From Daphnia carinata (lineage: Eukaryota; Arthropoda; Branchiopoda; Diplostraca; Daphniidae): a DNA stretch of 64,000 nucleotides. A model generated the notes under the pieces. The model ran no database searches. It saw only the letters and a program-made list of their open reading frames with translations, and was not told the origin of the DNA. Below are positions 44,263-56,933 of this stretch, in pieces (positions within the stretch are counted from its first letter, which is position 1; every line of letters begins with the position of its first letter). Location of the stretch: contig NC_081335.1 of assembly GCF_022539665.2 (NCBI RefSeq), positions 7,192,001-7,256,000 of the forward strand, read 5' to 3'. Made by a program: the position numbers and the translations under genes.

Positions 44263-46024
44263 TGTAATGACGTAGCAGCCAATATTCTTGCCCCGCCTTT
44301 TAGCAATTCCTCCTTCCCATCAATTTCGATAAATAAAACTGTAATTCAAAAGACGAAGAAAAAAGATTGGCTAGATTCTTTAAAATACTCAATGATTTTT
44401 TAAGTAAATGCATTGTGTGCGCACTTTCAGAAGAAACATCAAATTGTTTGGTTCGTAAAAAAAGACAAGAAAAAAGACGAAGAAAAAAACACACACTGAA
44501 TAAACATATAAAAATTATGATCTAAGAATATCGTTAATAACCCACCTCAAATCCTAAGCAATATGAAACCTTCTACAACGGATAGTGGTCAAGTAACTTG
44601 TTCAATCCGGTTGCATGCAATGCATGTGCATGCTAAAAGGTCAGTCGCTCAGATATTCTTCAATGCGAAACAGGAATCATGAACCACAGCCACTAACACT
44701 GTTGTTGACAAACAGTATTATATGAAGCTACAAAGGAAAAACATTTTAAATGATTGATAAAATGCAAAAAACCTTTTACGTTGGAAGTAGAGAGGCAGAT
44801 AAACGTGAGAACCACAACTCATAAATCGTTTTCGTAGTGAACAGGCTCCATATACAATTCGAAGCAATGTGCTATTTTTTTTCTTCAATTACTGGCAAAA
44901 TAAGATTATGTCCACTCCTATATATATATGCGATGAACTGCAAAAAAATTTACCTTCAGTCTAGAGCAGTGTAATCCTAATCAACATAAACTCACCTTGT
45001 TTTCATAAACCGCAGCGTCTTTCCTTAAGCATTAGACTAACAATGGCTGCCAAATGCAATGTTTACATCGCTATGGAAGTTGCCAAATGAATAAATTGAC
45101 ACAAATTATTTTAAGAAGCAAAATAAAATTTAAGTTTAAATTAAGTTAAAATTTTGACGTCGTAAATACCGAATTTTTAACATCTAATAACACATTGATA
45201 TTGTTACATAACAAACATGTTTTCGAGATAAATAGAATTGTGTTTAGGGAATGAAGAAAGCTGGTAGTCCTGAATACGTCTGCGCATTCCAGTTCGGACC
45301 ACCAGTGTGCATTTCAGTTCAGAGGACTAACAATCACATTTACTGCTCCAGCGTGTGTTTGTGGATAACAGGTTTGTTAATAGAATATTAAACTTATCAA
45401 AGACCATAACGAATTATGATTTTGTCTGATCCAGACCTTTACCTTCTCTCGCTTATTCCGCCTTCGTTCTGTCGAAGAATTTGTTGCCATCGGCACCTGT
45501 TTTGCCTTACATTTGCTGCTCTCACCAAACATTTTTTCGCTAATTTGCTGCGGTCCCGAGCTATCTTGCCGTTTTTCCGTTGCCTGCAATTTGAATTTAT
45601 TTGTGGATCCCCAAAAGGTAACTAGAATTTTTTTATTTAGTGCTGGACTAGCTGGACATAGGAGATCGGGCTTGATACGGCGGCACCGTTTCAAGTGACC
45701 GACACTATTAGTTAAGAGTAAGGGCATTGTTGCTACACTTTGTGTAAGTATCATCAATGGGCATAGGTACCGGGATTCGTCATAGTGCTGTTGTGGCCAG
45801 TTGTTTGACCCAGGGCAAGGTCTTAAATTGCATTAATGATTAAGTTTTCATGGGAAACAGGGCTAAATTTTTCAAGCTTTGTTGACATAAAGCTTTATTG
45901 TAATAACGAAAAAAAATTCTTAGCCTAAGTAATAAGTATTTTTCCGTCCTCAACAGTCGTGTTGGTAATTTTGTATTGCAGAACTAGCTGCAGGAACTTT
46001 CACGGATTGTGGTGATGATCACCT
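44263..46024. other. Intergenic with no firm gene
   Basis: AT-rich. The minus-strand frame 45377-45757 and overlapping plus frames are not convincing. Upstream exons of the DUF4806-type gene may lie here: the stretch after the AG at 45981 (about 45982-46024) could be coding with a frame change. Confidence 0.35.
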
Positions 46025-46547
46025 ATGGGCTCTTTCGGTACCATAGAGGAGATGGAAAAAACCCTGAGCGACCAACAAGCTCGGCAGGAAATGGTAATGG
46101 AACAAAATTATAATTCTTTTAAAATTCCCTCCACAGTTCATCTAAAATATTTGTGTTTATATTCAGGTTCTAATTTTGCTCCGAATGGGTGGGGTGAACC
46201 TCCAAAACACAGTATATTCCATAATGGAAAAGCTGTTTACTTGCAAAATTGGAATGCAATGTACATGGACGGGAAAATCCACTAAGGAGTTTGAGAAAGA
46301 AAAATGTTCTAATTTGACAAATATTTACGCTGCAATTTGGGGTAGCTGGTTGTATATATTCATTTATTAAGTTCTTACTCTATAAGGAAATTAATTGTTG
46401 CTTTTTGTAGGTGCCGTTCTCGCAAACAAAAACCTTTCCGGTGATGAAAAAACCTCAGTGAAGATACAGTTTCAAGTAACTGAATGGCTTCGTCATTGCC
46501 GGCAAAATTCCTCTAAAGGATCAATTAATAAGATTGAATTTCAATAA
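46025..46547 (+). CDS. DUF4806-domain protein, three exons read (5' end uncertain)
   Basis: Exons 46025-46093, 46167-46341 and 46411-46547 join in phase (127 codons with stop); introns are GT-AG, 69-73 bp. The protein matches the layout of arthropod DUF4806 domains: GTIEEMEKTLSDQQARQEM, then RMGGVNLQNTVYSIMEKLFT, MQCTWTGKSTKEF, and a C-terminal W-L-R-H segment (VTEWLRHC). The domain's function is unknown; it often occurs in expanded arthropod families near transposons. An in-frame TGA at 46016 precedes the ATG at 46025, and the usual N-terminal region is absent, so this may be a truncated gene. AATAAA overlaps the stop codon. Confidence 0.65.
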
Positions 46548-46830
46548 ACCATTAAAAATATTCAAGTGTCTTTTAGTATTCATTTTTTATTTTACATTTA
46601 CATATTTAATTGCATTTAAATATAATTGGTATTATATTGGATGCTAATACCATGGGAGGGTTATTGGTACTACCTGAGGATGATGCAAGAGGTACTGAGG
46701 AGCTTGTCAGGCAGCTACAAGGCAACCAAAAAGAAGGTTGTAAGAGGATTCGAGGACGGTTATGGGAAAGACTGGGGAGGATAGCAGGATGTTCTGCGGA
46801 GGTACCTAGGAGCCAGTTGTGCCGTGTGGG
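46548..46830. other. Short intergenic/transposon segment
   Basis: Ends in GTGCCGTGTGGGCA, inverted relative to the sequence after 43143. Probably a terminal part of an unidentified repeat. Confidence 0.35.
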
Positions 46831-47034
46831 CAGATCAGTGTTCTTTTTGTGTTCTTTTATAATCGACACACAGCTGTCGAAATCCCCTCCAAACTCGTCC
46901 AACGAAGTGTCTTTTTTCTGTTTTAATACAGTCCTTTAAACTTCTTTAGTTTTTTTATTTCTACAAGACAGAGGAACCAGGGGCTTTAAGACTTGTCGGT
47001 CTGTAAAGCCATTGCTACTCTTTCGAGAGACGCA
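46831..47034 (+). repeat. LINE block Y, second copy
   Basis: Matches 33310-33512. Here it is followed about 110 bp later by the EEP endonuclease start, identifying the LINE family. Confidence 0.75.
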
Positions 47035-47143
47035 ACAACCTTAAAGTCTTAACTGTATTACGAAACAAACGATTTAAACTTACCTTGACGAATCAAAACT
47101 CTAAGCCAACCTTGTACTTATCCCAACCCAAGAAACCTACCAA

Positions 47144-48690
47144 ATGACTACGAAGTTAAAAATCGTTTCTATCAACATTGGAGGTATTAAGTCAGTCGAG
47201 GACGTCAAGTTCTTTTTAACTTCTGCAAGGACGAAAACCTAGATATTGTGAAACTTCAAGAGGTAGCATTTCATACTTGCTCAGTTATTGAAAGCTATTA
47301 TCATTTGTTTGCAAATGTCGGCCCCATAAAAAATGAAACAGCTATTCTTATAACACAGGGTCTGAACTATGCTCGCTTACATCTGGAACCAGACGGAAGG
47401 CTAATTTCTATTGACGTAAAATGTTTCCGTTCATTAACATCTATGTCCCGTCAGGTAGTCACGTTAAGACTGATAGAAACCACTTCCATCGTCATACCGG
47501 CCCTTGCTTACATACTTTCTACTCGACTGCCCTTCGTTTTGGCAGTAGATTCGTTGACAACATCCAAGATAAGCCAACAACCCAGTGTCTCCCTTCCTCA
47601 TTTAATGTCGTCAGCTATTCTTTGAAAGAACTGGTTACCGGTTTAGATCTGGTAGACATCTGGAAAAAGCTGAATTATAATAAACCTGGTCACACCTTTC
47701 AACACCCAGTCGGTTCTTCTAGGCCTGATAGGGTATATGCTAGCCGATCTTTTGCACGATTTTTAAATATTTGTTTGCAATTTAATCGGTTAGTGATCAT
47801 CAGTCAGTACAGTCAACCCTTACTTGCAATCTCGATCTCCCGCATTGTACTAGGTCTTCTGCTGGGTAGTGGAAATTAAAAACTTTTATATTGCCAGAAG
47901 ATGGTTTTCAGAAATATGACCCTAATTTTATTTAGGAATCTGCCAATCATCCTCTCATGGAAACGGATGTAGCAAATTGATGGCAGAGTGTCCTGAACCG
48001 GGTATCAAGCGCATTTCGGTGGATTATTCTAGGCAAAGAGCTCGAATGATTAGAACAACCAAGTCTCCGTCAGCCCAATCAGCACCAGCAATCTTGCAAT
48101 CAGGAGATGGCTAAAGCTGATACCTCTGATTGTGTTGCCTTCCACCAGTTGTTGAAATTTTCGTCGTCCTTGGAGGCGATCACACTGAAAGGCGATGGGA
48201 TTCATTTTCGTTGCATTGAGTGGCCAAGAGTTGAGGAAGCTAATATTTTGCATGTAAATAAAGCTATTAATGCAAATTTCAAGAAAGAAATCATTTCAAG
48301 AAAGGCTGAACCAAACTATAATATACCATCCTGTTTACCTAGGAGGTCTAGGAATGGTCACCAAGTAATCCGGAAAGTTCTCTATTTCGGTATTGTGGCT
48401 CTTTCCACTCCGAAGGTTATTACCAATTGCATTAACAACACCGTGCCCATAGCAGTCATGAAGAGGCTTACTGACTTTCAGGAACCCCTACATCTGAGAG
48501 ACTGTCTTCCTCTTCAACCAGCGACTTTTCCTAACCAGGACGAGATACCATCGGTTGGATTCGGCCAAAGATGTGACGTGTCCCATTTGCCATCAGTATC
48601 CCGAAACCGATGAGCATCTGACGTTTCAGTGCCCTGGATGCCTTATCGTTTTAAGCTGGTTAGCGGAATTGTGCATCTAATGGGCTTCAG
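47144..48690 (+). pseudogene. LINE ORF2 relic: EEP endonuclease and distal C terminus
   Basis: ATG at 47144 begins KLKIVSINIGGIKSVEDV, the first strand of an AP-type endonuclease. After a phase change come LQEVAFH and, in a third phase, INIYVPSGSHVKTDR, LKELVTGLDLVDIWKKLN and PDRVYASRSFARFL: the DNase I-like fold with its SRPDR catalytic-type ending. The reverse transcriptase is missing. From about 47940 the sequence gives a C-terminal region with a late CPICHQYPETDEHLTFQCP (another phase, 48577-48633), a CCHC motif typical of such LINEs. At least four frame changes and a large internal deletion. Confidence 0.75.
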
Positions 48691-48917
48691 TGCTTCAAAC
48701 TAAAATCTGGACATCGGCACTTTTTAGCCAATAGGTAATTTGCTATAAACACATACTTTTCTGGCTGCTTATATTGACCACCGGGATGAAAAAAAACAAC
48801 CTTTTCATTCCCTGTCAAGAAAAAGTAGAAAGCTAAAGAAAAGCACTTCCGGATGCCAGATTCCAGATTCAGATATTGCCCTCCCCAGATAAGTCTCCCA
48901 CTCCCTGCGCATTTTTC
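48691..48917. other. LINE 3' flank
   Basis: No coding support. Confidence 0.35.
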
Positions 48918-49276
48918 AGTTTCAAAAATGTTGTATGTGTTCCTTTAGAAGGCGAAATGTGGATTATCCGTATGGGATAATAGAAGACCAGCTAACTTTT
49001 ATTGGCATGAATTACCACACCAAACAAATACTCCTGATAATTCCTTACTCTTTGATAATTTTCGAAAGAAACATGGGAACGGCATATGAAAAACTGAGGG
49101 AAAAATGCATAAAATTCATGCAATCGTTGCCGGGAGTCCGTGGAAAAACATCAGGTAAAGTATGTTCCTAACGTGATGCATTTTAAATATATTTACGCAG
49201 CATCCGAGCTATACGAGGAATTCGAGAAAAAAGTTAAAGGAATTGAGTGGGACAAACCGAATTTGGATGTTATATA
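48918..49276 (+). pseudogene. Unrecognised repeated protein fragment, copy 2
   Basis: Diverged copy of 29641-30030. NYHTKQI, an IIEDQLTFIGM block, KYVPN (after a phase change) and YIYAASELYEEFEKKVKG match it in order. At least two frame changes. The right part extends further than copy 1 before a stop near 49274. Confidence 0.5.
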
Positions 49277-49393
49277 AAACCAAAACGGAAAATTAAGTGC
49301 GAGAATGATTGTAAACAATTATTATAGAAACCCGATTTTGAGTTATCTATAGGGAGCCGGTTAAAAAAATGCCACATGTTATTCGATCAGTAT

Positions 49394-49758
49394 TGTAAGG
49401 TTCTCATAACCGTTTATTATACCCCAGTACAAGTGCACACAGTGACAGAGCAAAGGCAACTCCCCTTAATGATTAAGAAACACGGGTTTATATACCAGTA
49501 AGGGGCTACAGCAGCGCACGTCATGGTGATAATTAGCATCACGCTTAGACGGCGGGAGCGTGACAAGGTCATGGCGCGATGGCTGTATGCCACGCGCCAT
49601 ACTCAGCTCCGTGCCATAGAGACGCTGCGCTAAACATACTCAGAGCGGCTCCTATTCAATAGGTGGTGACGTAGTGTATACACTACGCGTCGCACCTACG
49701 TCAAGGATAGCATAGGCTACCGCCAAGTGTACATGAAAGTGTATATTGACTCATTACA
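49394..49758 (-). repeat. Solo LTR with 4-bp target duplication
   Basis: TGTAAGG...CATTACA bounded by GTAT on both sides (49390-49393, 49759-49762). It aligns with 50974-51342, notably around CACGCGCCAT and ACACTACGCGTC. No internal region adjoins, so it is a recombined solo LTR. Orientation is taken from the relative at 50974. Confidence 0.7.
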
Positions 49759-49762
49759 GTAT

Positions 49763-50973
49763 GATGGTAGCCTGATTCTGATAGGATAGTGAATTTGAAG
49801 GAGGGAAAATAAAAACTTCAAACCTGCAACAAAAACAACGAGTTCAAGACAAACATAGAAACAGCAATCGAAGAAGAAGAGGATTCAGAATTTTTAGAAT
49901 AGAACTTTACTCCTTTTTTGGAGTGAAAACTATTATCTTATAACATTAGGGCTAGAATAATTCCACTAAAGATAAGCGAACTTATATTAAAGAAAAAAAC
50001 AAGAATCAAGAAACATTTTAAAACCAATTTATAATGTAAGAATTACATAAATAAGAAAAAACAAGCCATCATTTCATTTTAGTAAACATTTATTCCCAAT
50101 CCAAAACGAACCGACAGAAATGTTTTCTACAGACACTACAGACAGAATATTTTTAGAAACAAATGATACAAAATGAAAATAAGCAGTCAATTTAAAAATC
50201 TTGTAGAAAGACTGAAGCTGGTAGATACTTATTGAATAAAATACCCAATAGCCACTACCTTGTTTTTCTAGTCCCAATGAAAGTAGTAAAAAATGAAGGA
50301 AATATTTAGAAGGGGTAAACATTTACGTTTTACTTAGGCTAGATCTAGAAGGGGCCATAAAGAAACAGGAACAAAAAACTGAAGTGGAAACTAAATACTA
50401 GTACAATTTATGATCCAGAATTCCAAAATATATTATAAAATTTTATTTTTAGAGGAAACAAAAAGAGTAGAGGGGCATAACGCAGTGGTAAGAAAAAGAA
50501 GTATAAGAAAAATCAAAATAGTGTGCACACAAAGTTGAATAATAAAATTGAAAGAGAGGAACAAAAAATCCTTTATCAAATGTCTCGATCAAATCATAGC
50601 CGCCATGGTAAAAAAAACCAAATAACTTAAGAATCATTACTATTTTAAATATAGTTTTAAAAAGTATGCATAAAATAACGTTATACTATCTTAGCAACCA
50701 CCATTCAGTGGTTGCTAAAAAAAGGGCAGGAAATTTTAAACAATTTAAAGAATCTAATAACCCAGGAAATGAATTTAGATTTAGATGAAGGAATCTGAGA
50801 AGATGTCTGGAAAGCCAGTGATACATTGTCACAAAGCAAATCACCAGAATACATGGATTGCCTGTTGAACTACAAAAAAATGTCGCCTTGCTTGAAAAGA
50901 GAAATCATAAAAATGTTAACAGAAATATTTGATAGCGAAAAATTTCGAAAAATCGTAACTGCAGTTATTATAT
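49763..50973. other. AT-rich spacer between two related LTRs
   Basis: No gene supported; scattered short frames only. The target duplication of the left LTR argues that this is not the interior of one element. Confidence 0.4.
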
Positions 50974-51342
50974 TGTAAGAGTTAATTGTCATTTATTTAT
51001 TGTCCCGTTACAATTACTACACCAGATTCAAGCACAGGCAACTCTAAACTCAATAGTTGAAAACCACCGGTTCTTGCAACTGGAGTAGGTACAGTGGCGC
51101 ACACCACGGTAGAAACAAGAAACACGCTGGCGGCAGGTGGCAGATGCCCGAGATGGGTGCGGCGACAGGTTATGCACCACGCGCCATTCCTAACTCCAAG
51201 TCATGGAAGCATACCGCTAAGCGTACTTAGAGCGTTTCCAATTTAATGTATAGTGACGTAATATGTACACTACGCGTCATATCGACGTCATAGCTGGAGT
51301 AACTGCTACAAGGCGTAAAGAAAGCAGCTTTTGCTCTTTACA
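50974..51342 (-). repeat. 3' LTR of a minus-strand element
   Basis: TGTAAGA...CTTTACA, homologous to 49394-49758 but diverged. On the minus strand it is preceded by the purine run AGAGGGAAAGGGA, a polypurine tract, so the element body should extend rightward. No recognisable gag or pol was found there. Confidence 0.6.
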
Positions 51343-51479
51343 TCCCTTTCCCTCTACAAAAGAAGATGTTGGTACTTCAACTGCAGTACAAACATAGATA
51401 ACACCTATTTTTGTTTATACTATGGTGATCTAAATAATTTTTCATTGTAAAGATTTAGTCAAAAACGCTAATACACTGG

Positions 51480-52060
51480 ATACAGGATTATTGCTTACAT
51501 TCAAGGAACGCTGTTGCAGGGGTACCTGTGCCAATGAATTCTTGCTTAATGAGATAACCATACTCTAGCAGCATTTTCGGGACAACTTGTGGTGCCGATT
51601 CTATCCATATGTCTGTTCCCTCTGCCGATGATGCTTTTCGGGAACCTTTTATTCTTTTAATATCTATGCCCTAATGGATAATTAAAGTTTCCTGCCTTTT
51701 CCATCGCGATGTTGCATTCCAGTTCTGAACTATTTTTTGATTTGGTCATGACTGATGTAAGGCTTAGCGTATTTTCCTAGGCTGTCTTCCACTTCGTATT
51801 TTGCGCCATTGCGTAGAAATACATCTAAAATTTCATGATATCAATATCTTGCAGCAACAATTACGGCGGATTAGTAGTGAGGCAAGGAAGCTATTTTTGT
51901 TAACTGGTTATTATCTATTTTGTGTATAAGGTCACACGCACTTTTGTCAATTGCCCTTCTGAAAAACGTACCGCGTTGCGAAGTACTGTGTCGCCGTTGT
52001 GACCTAGTTGTTTGTTGCATGGGCTGATATCCGGTGTTTTAGGAGAAGGTCCACACATGG
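51480..52060 (-). pseudogene. Ankyrin-repeat-like protein relic
   Basis: Minus-strand phases give repeat-like pieces: VDLLLKHRISAHAT, LGHNGDTVLRNAVRF, then EILDVFLRNGAKYEVEDSLG and a terminal block LLEYGYLIKQEF before a stop near 51507. The DVFLRNGAKYE and VDLLLKH patterns are typical of ankyrin helices. Several stops and phase changes occur. It may be connected with minus-strand frames farther right (53938-54141, 54280-54516, 54850-55077) that look protein-like but are unrecognised. Confidence 0.35.
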
Positions 52061-52609
52061 AATCGACTGTGGGGGAAATGTAGCATATGCAGTTGATGGA
52101 CGTGGTTATTGATGATGGCTCTACGCTCTACTGGTTTAACACATACATTATTTCGATGTCGCCAACATATGTTACTAGAAGGTCCGTTATAAGGCACCTT
52201 ATAAGTGCGACAATTCCTTGCAGGAATGTTATTCCGTTCGTCAATTTTGTGTTTAAATGACTCATTACATTCCTGTCCGTCACTCTTCCTTCTTTTTACT
52301 TTTTTGAATAGAGCTTCCGGATAGCTTCCCGATGGGAGGATTGATAAGGTCGTATGTAAACTAGTATTTCTTGAGTGCAACCGTGGCCACCATTTTCTTT
52401 TATTCTCCCGGTTTCTGCGGATAGTGGTTGGATATTTTTTATTGTGCAGTTAACAACTACTTGACTATGTATATTCTTGCTACCCCTGTCGTTTAGCAGC
52501 GCAGCATCGCATGCATACGGTATGAACCAATGTACGAAAAACAGAAATCTTTATTTGAAAGCGTGGTATCGATCACACAACTGTATTGACTTGGTTGACA
52601 CACGATAAG

Positions 52610-52925
52610 GCGATGGATATAAATAATATTGTAATTGAAGAAGCATTAAGAAATACAGAAACATATCTTTGCAAACAAGCGTTAAATGAATCATGTTTTA
52701 GGGAAACGAACGAGCTTGAACTATTCTTCTTCCAGCGATGCCCCGTTGGTATCGTTGGAATTTGCATCAAGACTTCTAGTATCGGCGCCACACCGACAGC
52801 ATTTAAGTCTTACAGATTTTCTTCCTCTCAATTCTCTGACAGGTCATCAAACGATCCCCAACGGCAGCTTTGTTTTGTTGAGCGGTGAGGAGAGTTTGCA
52901 GCCATTTGTCTCATTTGGGAACTAA
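52610..52925 (+). other. Unrecognised open frames, possibly one gene with a phase change
   Basis: MDINNIVIEEALRNTETYLC in one phase leads to a serine/leucine-rich segment (SSSSDAPLVSLEF, PHRQHLSLTDFLPLNSL) in another, ending at 52925. Composition looks coding, but no domain is recognised. Confidence 0.25.
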
Positions 52926-55174
52926 TATCTGAAACTCTGTACTTGTGAAAGCTTCCATTATATAGTCTGTGAACTTAGTTTGTCAATACATCCTCGTATT
53001 CTCGGGCAATCCTTCCAGCTAATCTCAGTAGAGGGAGCTGTGCTTTACACCACGCAGATAACAAAACTGAAAACGTTTCGTTTCAACGCCTAGCACGATT
53101 TTTTGTTGCTGTATGTCCAATAACCATTGTTGCCTTAGGATTTCTCTAATTATAGAAATCATTCCGCACAGCTTAATCTATAACAAGGTTAAGGATAGAT
53201 TTATAGAATTTGTCTATGATAATAAAAATCCATAAAGGATGGAATTACCTGAGTGGACTTATCAGCAGTCGGATCTTAGAAACCATACGAAGATCTCGGA
53301 GCAACAGGCTATTGCCCAAGGGATAGATGCTTTATCCCCGACCCATGAATCCACCTCTGCATACATACAGTGTGCTCACGACCAACTGAAATGTGAAAAA
53401 ATCTTATATACTTAAAGAGCAGAACACAACAATGCATATTACCTGAATGAAAATCTTTATTTTAGTTAGTTCCATGCGCACCTGTTCAATATCATTGTAG
53501 GGCCGTTTTTCTGAGACTGGAGGTGCAACTCTCTAATCAATCACATTTGCAGCAAGCAAGACAGTGCGAAAACATGATGGTCCGGTATCTATAGAATACT
53601 TAAGTTGGCTTTGAGCTTCCGAACATCGTGATACCCTTGAACCATCAGAAACCAAAATCGTTTTAAGCAGCTGAGACCGTTTTATGCTATAACGTCTTTC
53701 TCATCTACAAATAAATTTTTAAATTATACGAAGAACTCAAATGAAAATGAATGATATTAATGAGGATAAAAAAACTGTTGTTGATTCTCGGGAAACTGTG
53801 CCTTTTGATTATGCTGAAATTGTCTATCGAGTCAAATGCCAAGATAATGTATTAATTGGGATTAGCGGTTTCCACCTGTGGAAATTTTTACATTGTGATT
53901 TTCAGTGTAGGTTGTTAGTAATTGTCGAATAAATTATTTACCTGACTGCAAGAGAATGCTTGGTTTCAATGTACATTTTTATCTTAGCTATTTCATCATC
54001 TTCCATGAGTGGTAAAACAGATTTCTTCGCATGAATAATAAGCCTGATAACAGGTGAATGTTCAAAAAAATTAAAAAACAACAGAAAAGATGTGTCTTTT
54101 TTCAGTGGCCGAGAAATTGTGGCAGTTCTACCATCCTCCATACTTCCATACCTCCGAGACTCTTTTTAACTGTCTACCAATTATTGCTTTAGTTTTCCAT
54201 TCTATTTGCAAAGCCGTCTAATAACTACTTCAAATCAACCATGTAGCCGTAACTATTATGAAGACCAGTTAAAGGATAGTTAATTTTCGTTTTGCCAGTT
54301 AAGAAACCAGTTAAATATTTCATTGGACGTCATGGGTTTTGTGATAAAATTCGGGATGCCGACTCCAATTTCAGCAATGCTGTCCATACTGGATATATTT
54401 TTAGAAGTTAAGAGAATACGAACAAATATATTTAAAAAACCATAGCGGTGCAAATTAACCAGGACGGAGCCAATTGTTTCAAGGTAGATTAAAATCCAGA
54501 AAATTCGATGAATCATTTACACTTTTAAAGAATAACTTTAATGAATAATGCTAGTATTTAAATTTTCTTAAGGTTAGTTAGTATGGCTGTAGGACATTTC
54601 TGGCAACTTTAAATGAAGCGTAATAAAAAGATAAAAGATTTGTCGCAGGTTTGTTATTTTGTTTTCGTTCTGATACAAAACCAAAAAATCTCCGGCCACT
54701 TATTGCTACAACTGACACAGTGACTCGCCCCATAACAAGGGACTGGTCAGCTTATTGGTCAATTTGGATATAATTTTTATTTGTTGAAAGAAATAACAGT
54801 CCCGAAAGGAAAAGGGAACGTCCAGGTTTATCCTAATCCAAACAATGGTTTACCAGTAGAATTGCGTTTTCTTGGATAGCACAACGGAGATAATTATCTT
54901 GCTATTGAAACTGGCGGAATGATAAACGGTATTAACAAAGATGCTCCTTTTGGTTGGGTATCTGTAAGCAGTATCCAAAGCTATTTTTTTACCGGCAAGA
55001 AAAGTCAGGATTGTTTCAGAGGCCAAAATATCTACCGTTAATGCACGTTCCATGATTTTTAAACCATCGTTGGACATTTGGATGACTGCTAGATGCTGTG
55101 GAAAAATCTACCTAACTGGAAGGCTTTGATGTTCCGGTCCTTTTGTTATGTTAATTCGTCTAGTTGTAGGATAT
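52926..55174. other. Intergenic with scattered decayed frames
   Basis: Short minus-strand frames at 53938-54141, 54280-54516 and 54850-55077 have non-random composition but no motif I recognise; they could be remains of the gene whose ankyrin-like end lies at 51480. Otherwise AT-rich and featureless. Confidence 0.35.
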
Positions 55175-55431
55175 TGTAACGAAGGTGAACATACATCCTC
55201 ATTAACTTCTTTTGCTTTACATTCCTAGTAACAGACAAGTCTGGACATAGTAGTTGCAACACCACGTAGGTAGCTCGGCTGACCTATATAAACACCTGCT
55301 AGGTGACTCATGCAAACGGTACGTCACCAACATCAAGCCACTTTGGCCGCGTTTTCTGATTGCGTGCAGTCGCACGCGTGAGGCACATAAACGCCTTTCA
55401 CATCACGCCACTTGCAAATAAGCGAAGTTCA
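55175..55431 (+). repeat. Possible isolated LTR followed by a primer-binding site
   Basis: TGTAACG...AAGTTCA with a TATA-like CTATATAAAC at 55284-55293. One base after the end, TGGTGACCCCAGC resembles a tRNA primer-binding site. No partner LTR or coding interior was seen. Confidence 0.35.
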
Positions 55432-56578
55432 ATGGTGACCCCAGCAACTGAGGAATATCAGTCGAGAGCTTGCCTCTGCGTCTTCTAGTTGCCTAGAATC
55501 TAATGTCACTTTTGCCTTAATAAGTAGTATTGCGCAGTAAACATACTTTTCATCTTAATGTTTTATAATTAAGTTTTACTTAATTAAACCTATTCGGACT
55601 TGAATAATCCTCTGTCTTTCGTACTACTTACTCAATACCCCTATCTGCGTATCGCCTTCGTGAAGCTGAGTTTATCACGTTCGATCTCGTGCCGTTCTCC
55701 CTTTCGTTCCTCCACTCATGTTGTCACGGTAAGACTGGTAACGATTGTCTCTCTTAATTCGTTTCCCAACTGTTTCTTTTCTCTTCAAATGCTCTTTTGC
55801 CTTTTTTACACTAATGTCTCAGCCTAAAATAAAATGTAATCGCCTCTGAGTTCACCATTTATTAATTGTCTTAAAAACGTAAAGTCATCCTCCCTACAGG
55901 AGAATGCTTTACAATATATATCCTTTGGAATCCTATAATAATTTTTTTTCTACTATCTTATGCGTTAAATGTTTTATTCAATAAAAAATGTAAAAACATG
56001 TAAGGTCTTATTCAAGTAGTTTGTAAAGAACACCACGACCATTTATGGAGTGAAAGAAACGGGGATAAATGTACATTTTTTACTTATTTATACCAGTTCG
56101 TGCTGAATTGTGGGTGTTCATGACTTTATCCCACTCTTATAATGAACTGATTTTTTGACACTCTCTGATATATTTCTTCACCAGTGGTGCTGTTGGTTGC
56201 CTGGCACCATTTCGGGTAATCTTGACTGACTTTCTCAACGTCAATTTTATTTTATTTTAAACCTTGACAGCAGGGTAATCACCTACGCCGGCAGCCGGCA
56301 AGAAGTTGTGGTTTTGCGTAATTTACGCAGCATAATTGTAACTCCCTTCTTTCGATTCCCATCTTGCTATCAGCTCCCATCTCGGTTTTCTTGTTCCCCA
56401 AACGTGCGATACGATTAAGCCCATAAAAGAGCAAGTTTTTAAATTGGCTGAAAAATTACCTATAAAAGTTCCTGCTATTAAAAGTAATTGTAGTTTCATA
56501 TATTTTTCAGATACTTCGAAGATTGTTTGAATACCAATAAAGAAAAAGAGGTAGAATCTCATTTCAAACTTCAAATTG
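55432..56578. other. Intergenic, nothing recognised
   Basis: No supported gene. The minus-strand frame at 56323-56574 is hydrophobic and unrecognised. Confidence 0.4.
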
Positions 56579-56582
56579 CCAT

Positions 56583-56933
56583 TGCAACAATTGAATAAGT
56601 TGCGTTTCTGTTTATTTTAACATCGGCACCAAGACATTACAAAAAATACACAACTAGTCTACGCGACGACTACGAGGGGACTCTCTTTTTGCAAGCTCGT
56701 GTGGGGGGTTTTATACCGCGCCTTAGCTTGGGGACGCTAAGGTTAGCGTTGGCAATAAAACAGCGAAACAGTGTCAAAAAGGGAGACGAGGTTAACAGAT
56801 GAGCTTGATGTCGTTGACACCTCGGTCAAGCGGAAGAAAGTAGTAAAAGGGAGAATCGTAGAAATAAGGTCAAGTGGGGTGGGGAGATAGCAAGAGCCGA
56901 TATGCGAGTTAAGTTGAGCTTGAAGTCCTTACA
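56583..56933 (-). repeat. 3' LTR of the compact element
   Basis: On the plus strand it begins TGCAACAATTG and ends GTCCTTACA; compare 58335-58684. Confidence 0.9.

Noticed and set aside
49759..50973. Interior of one LTR element between the two related LTRs
   Set aside because: The left LTR has its own GTAT duplication on both sides and the right LTR has a polypurine tract pointing away from this interval.
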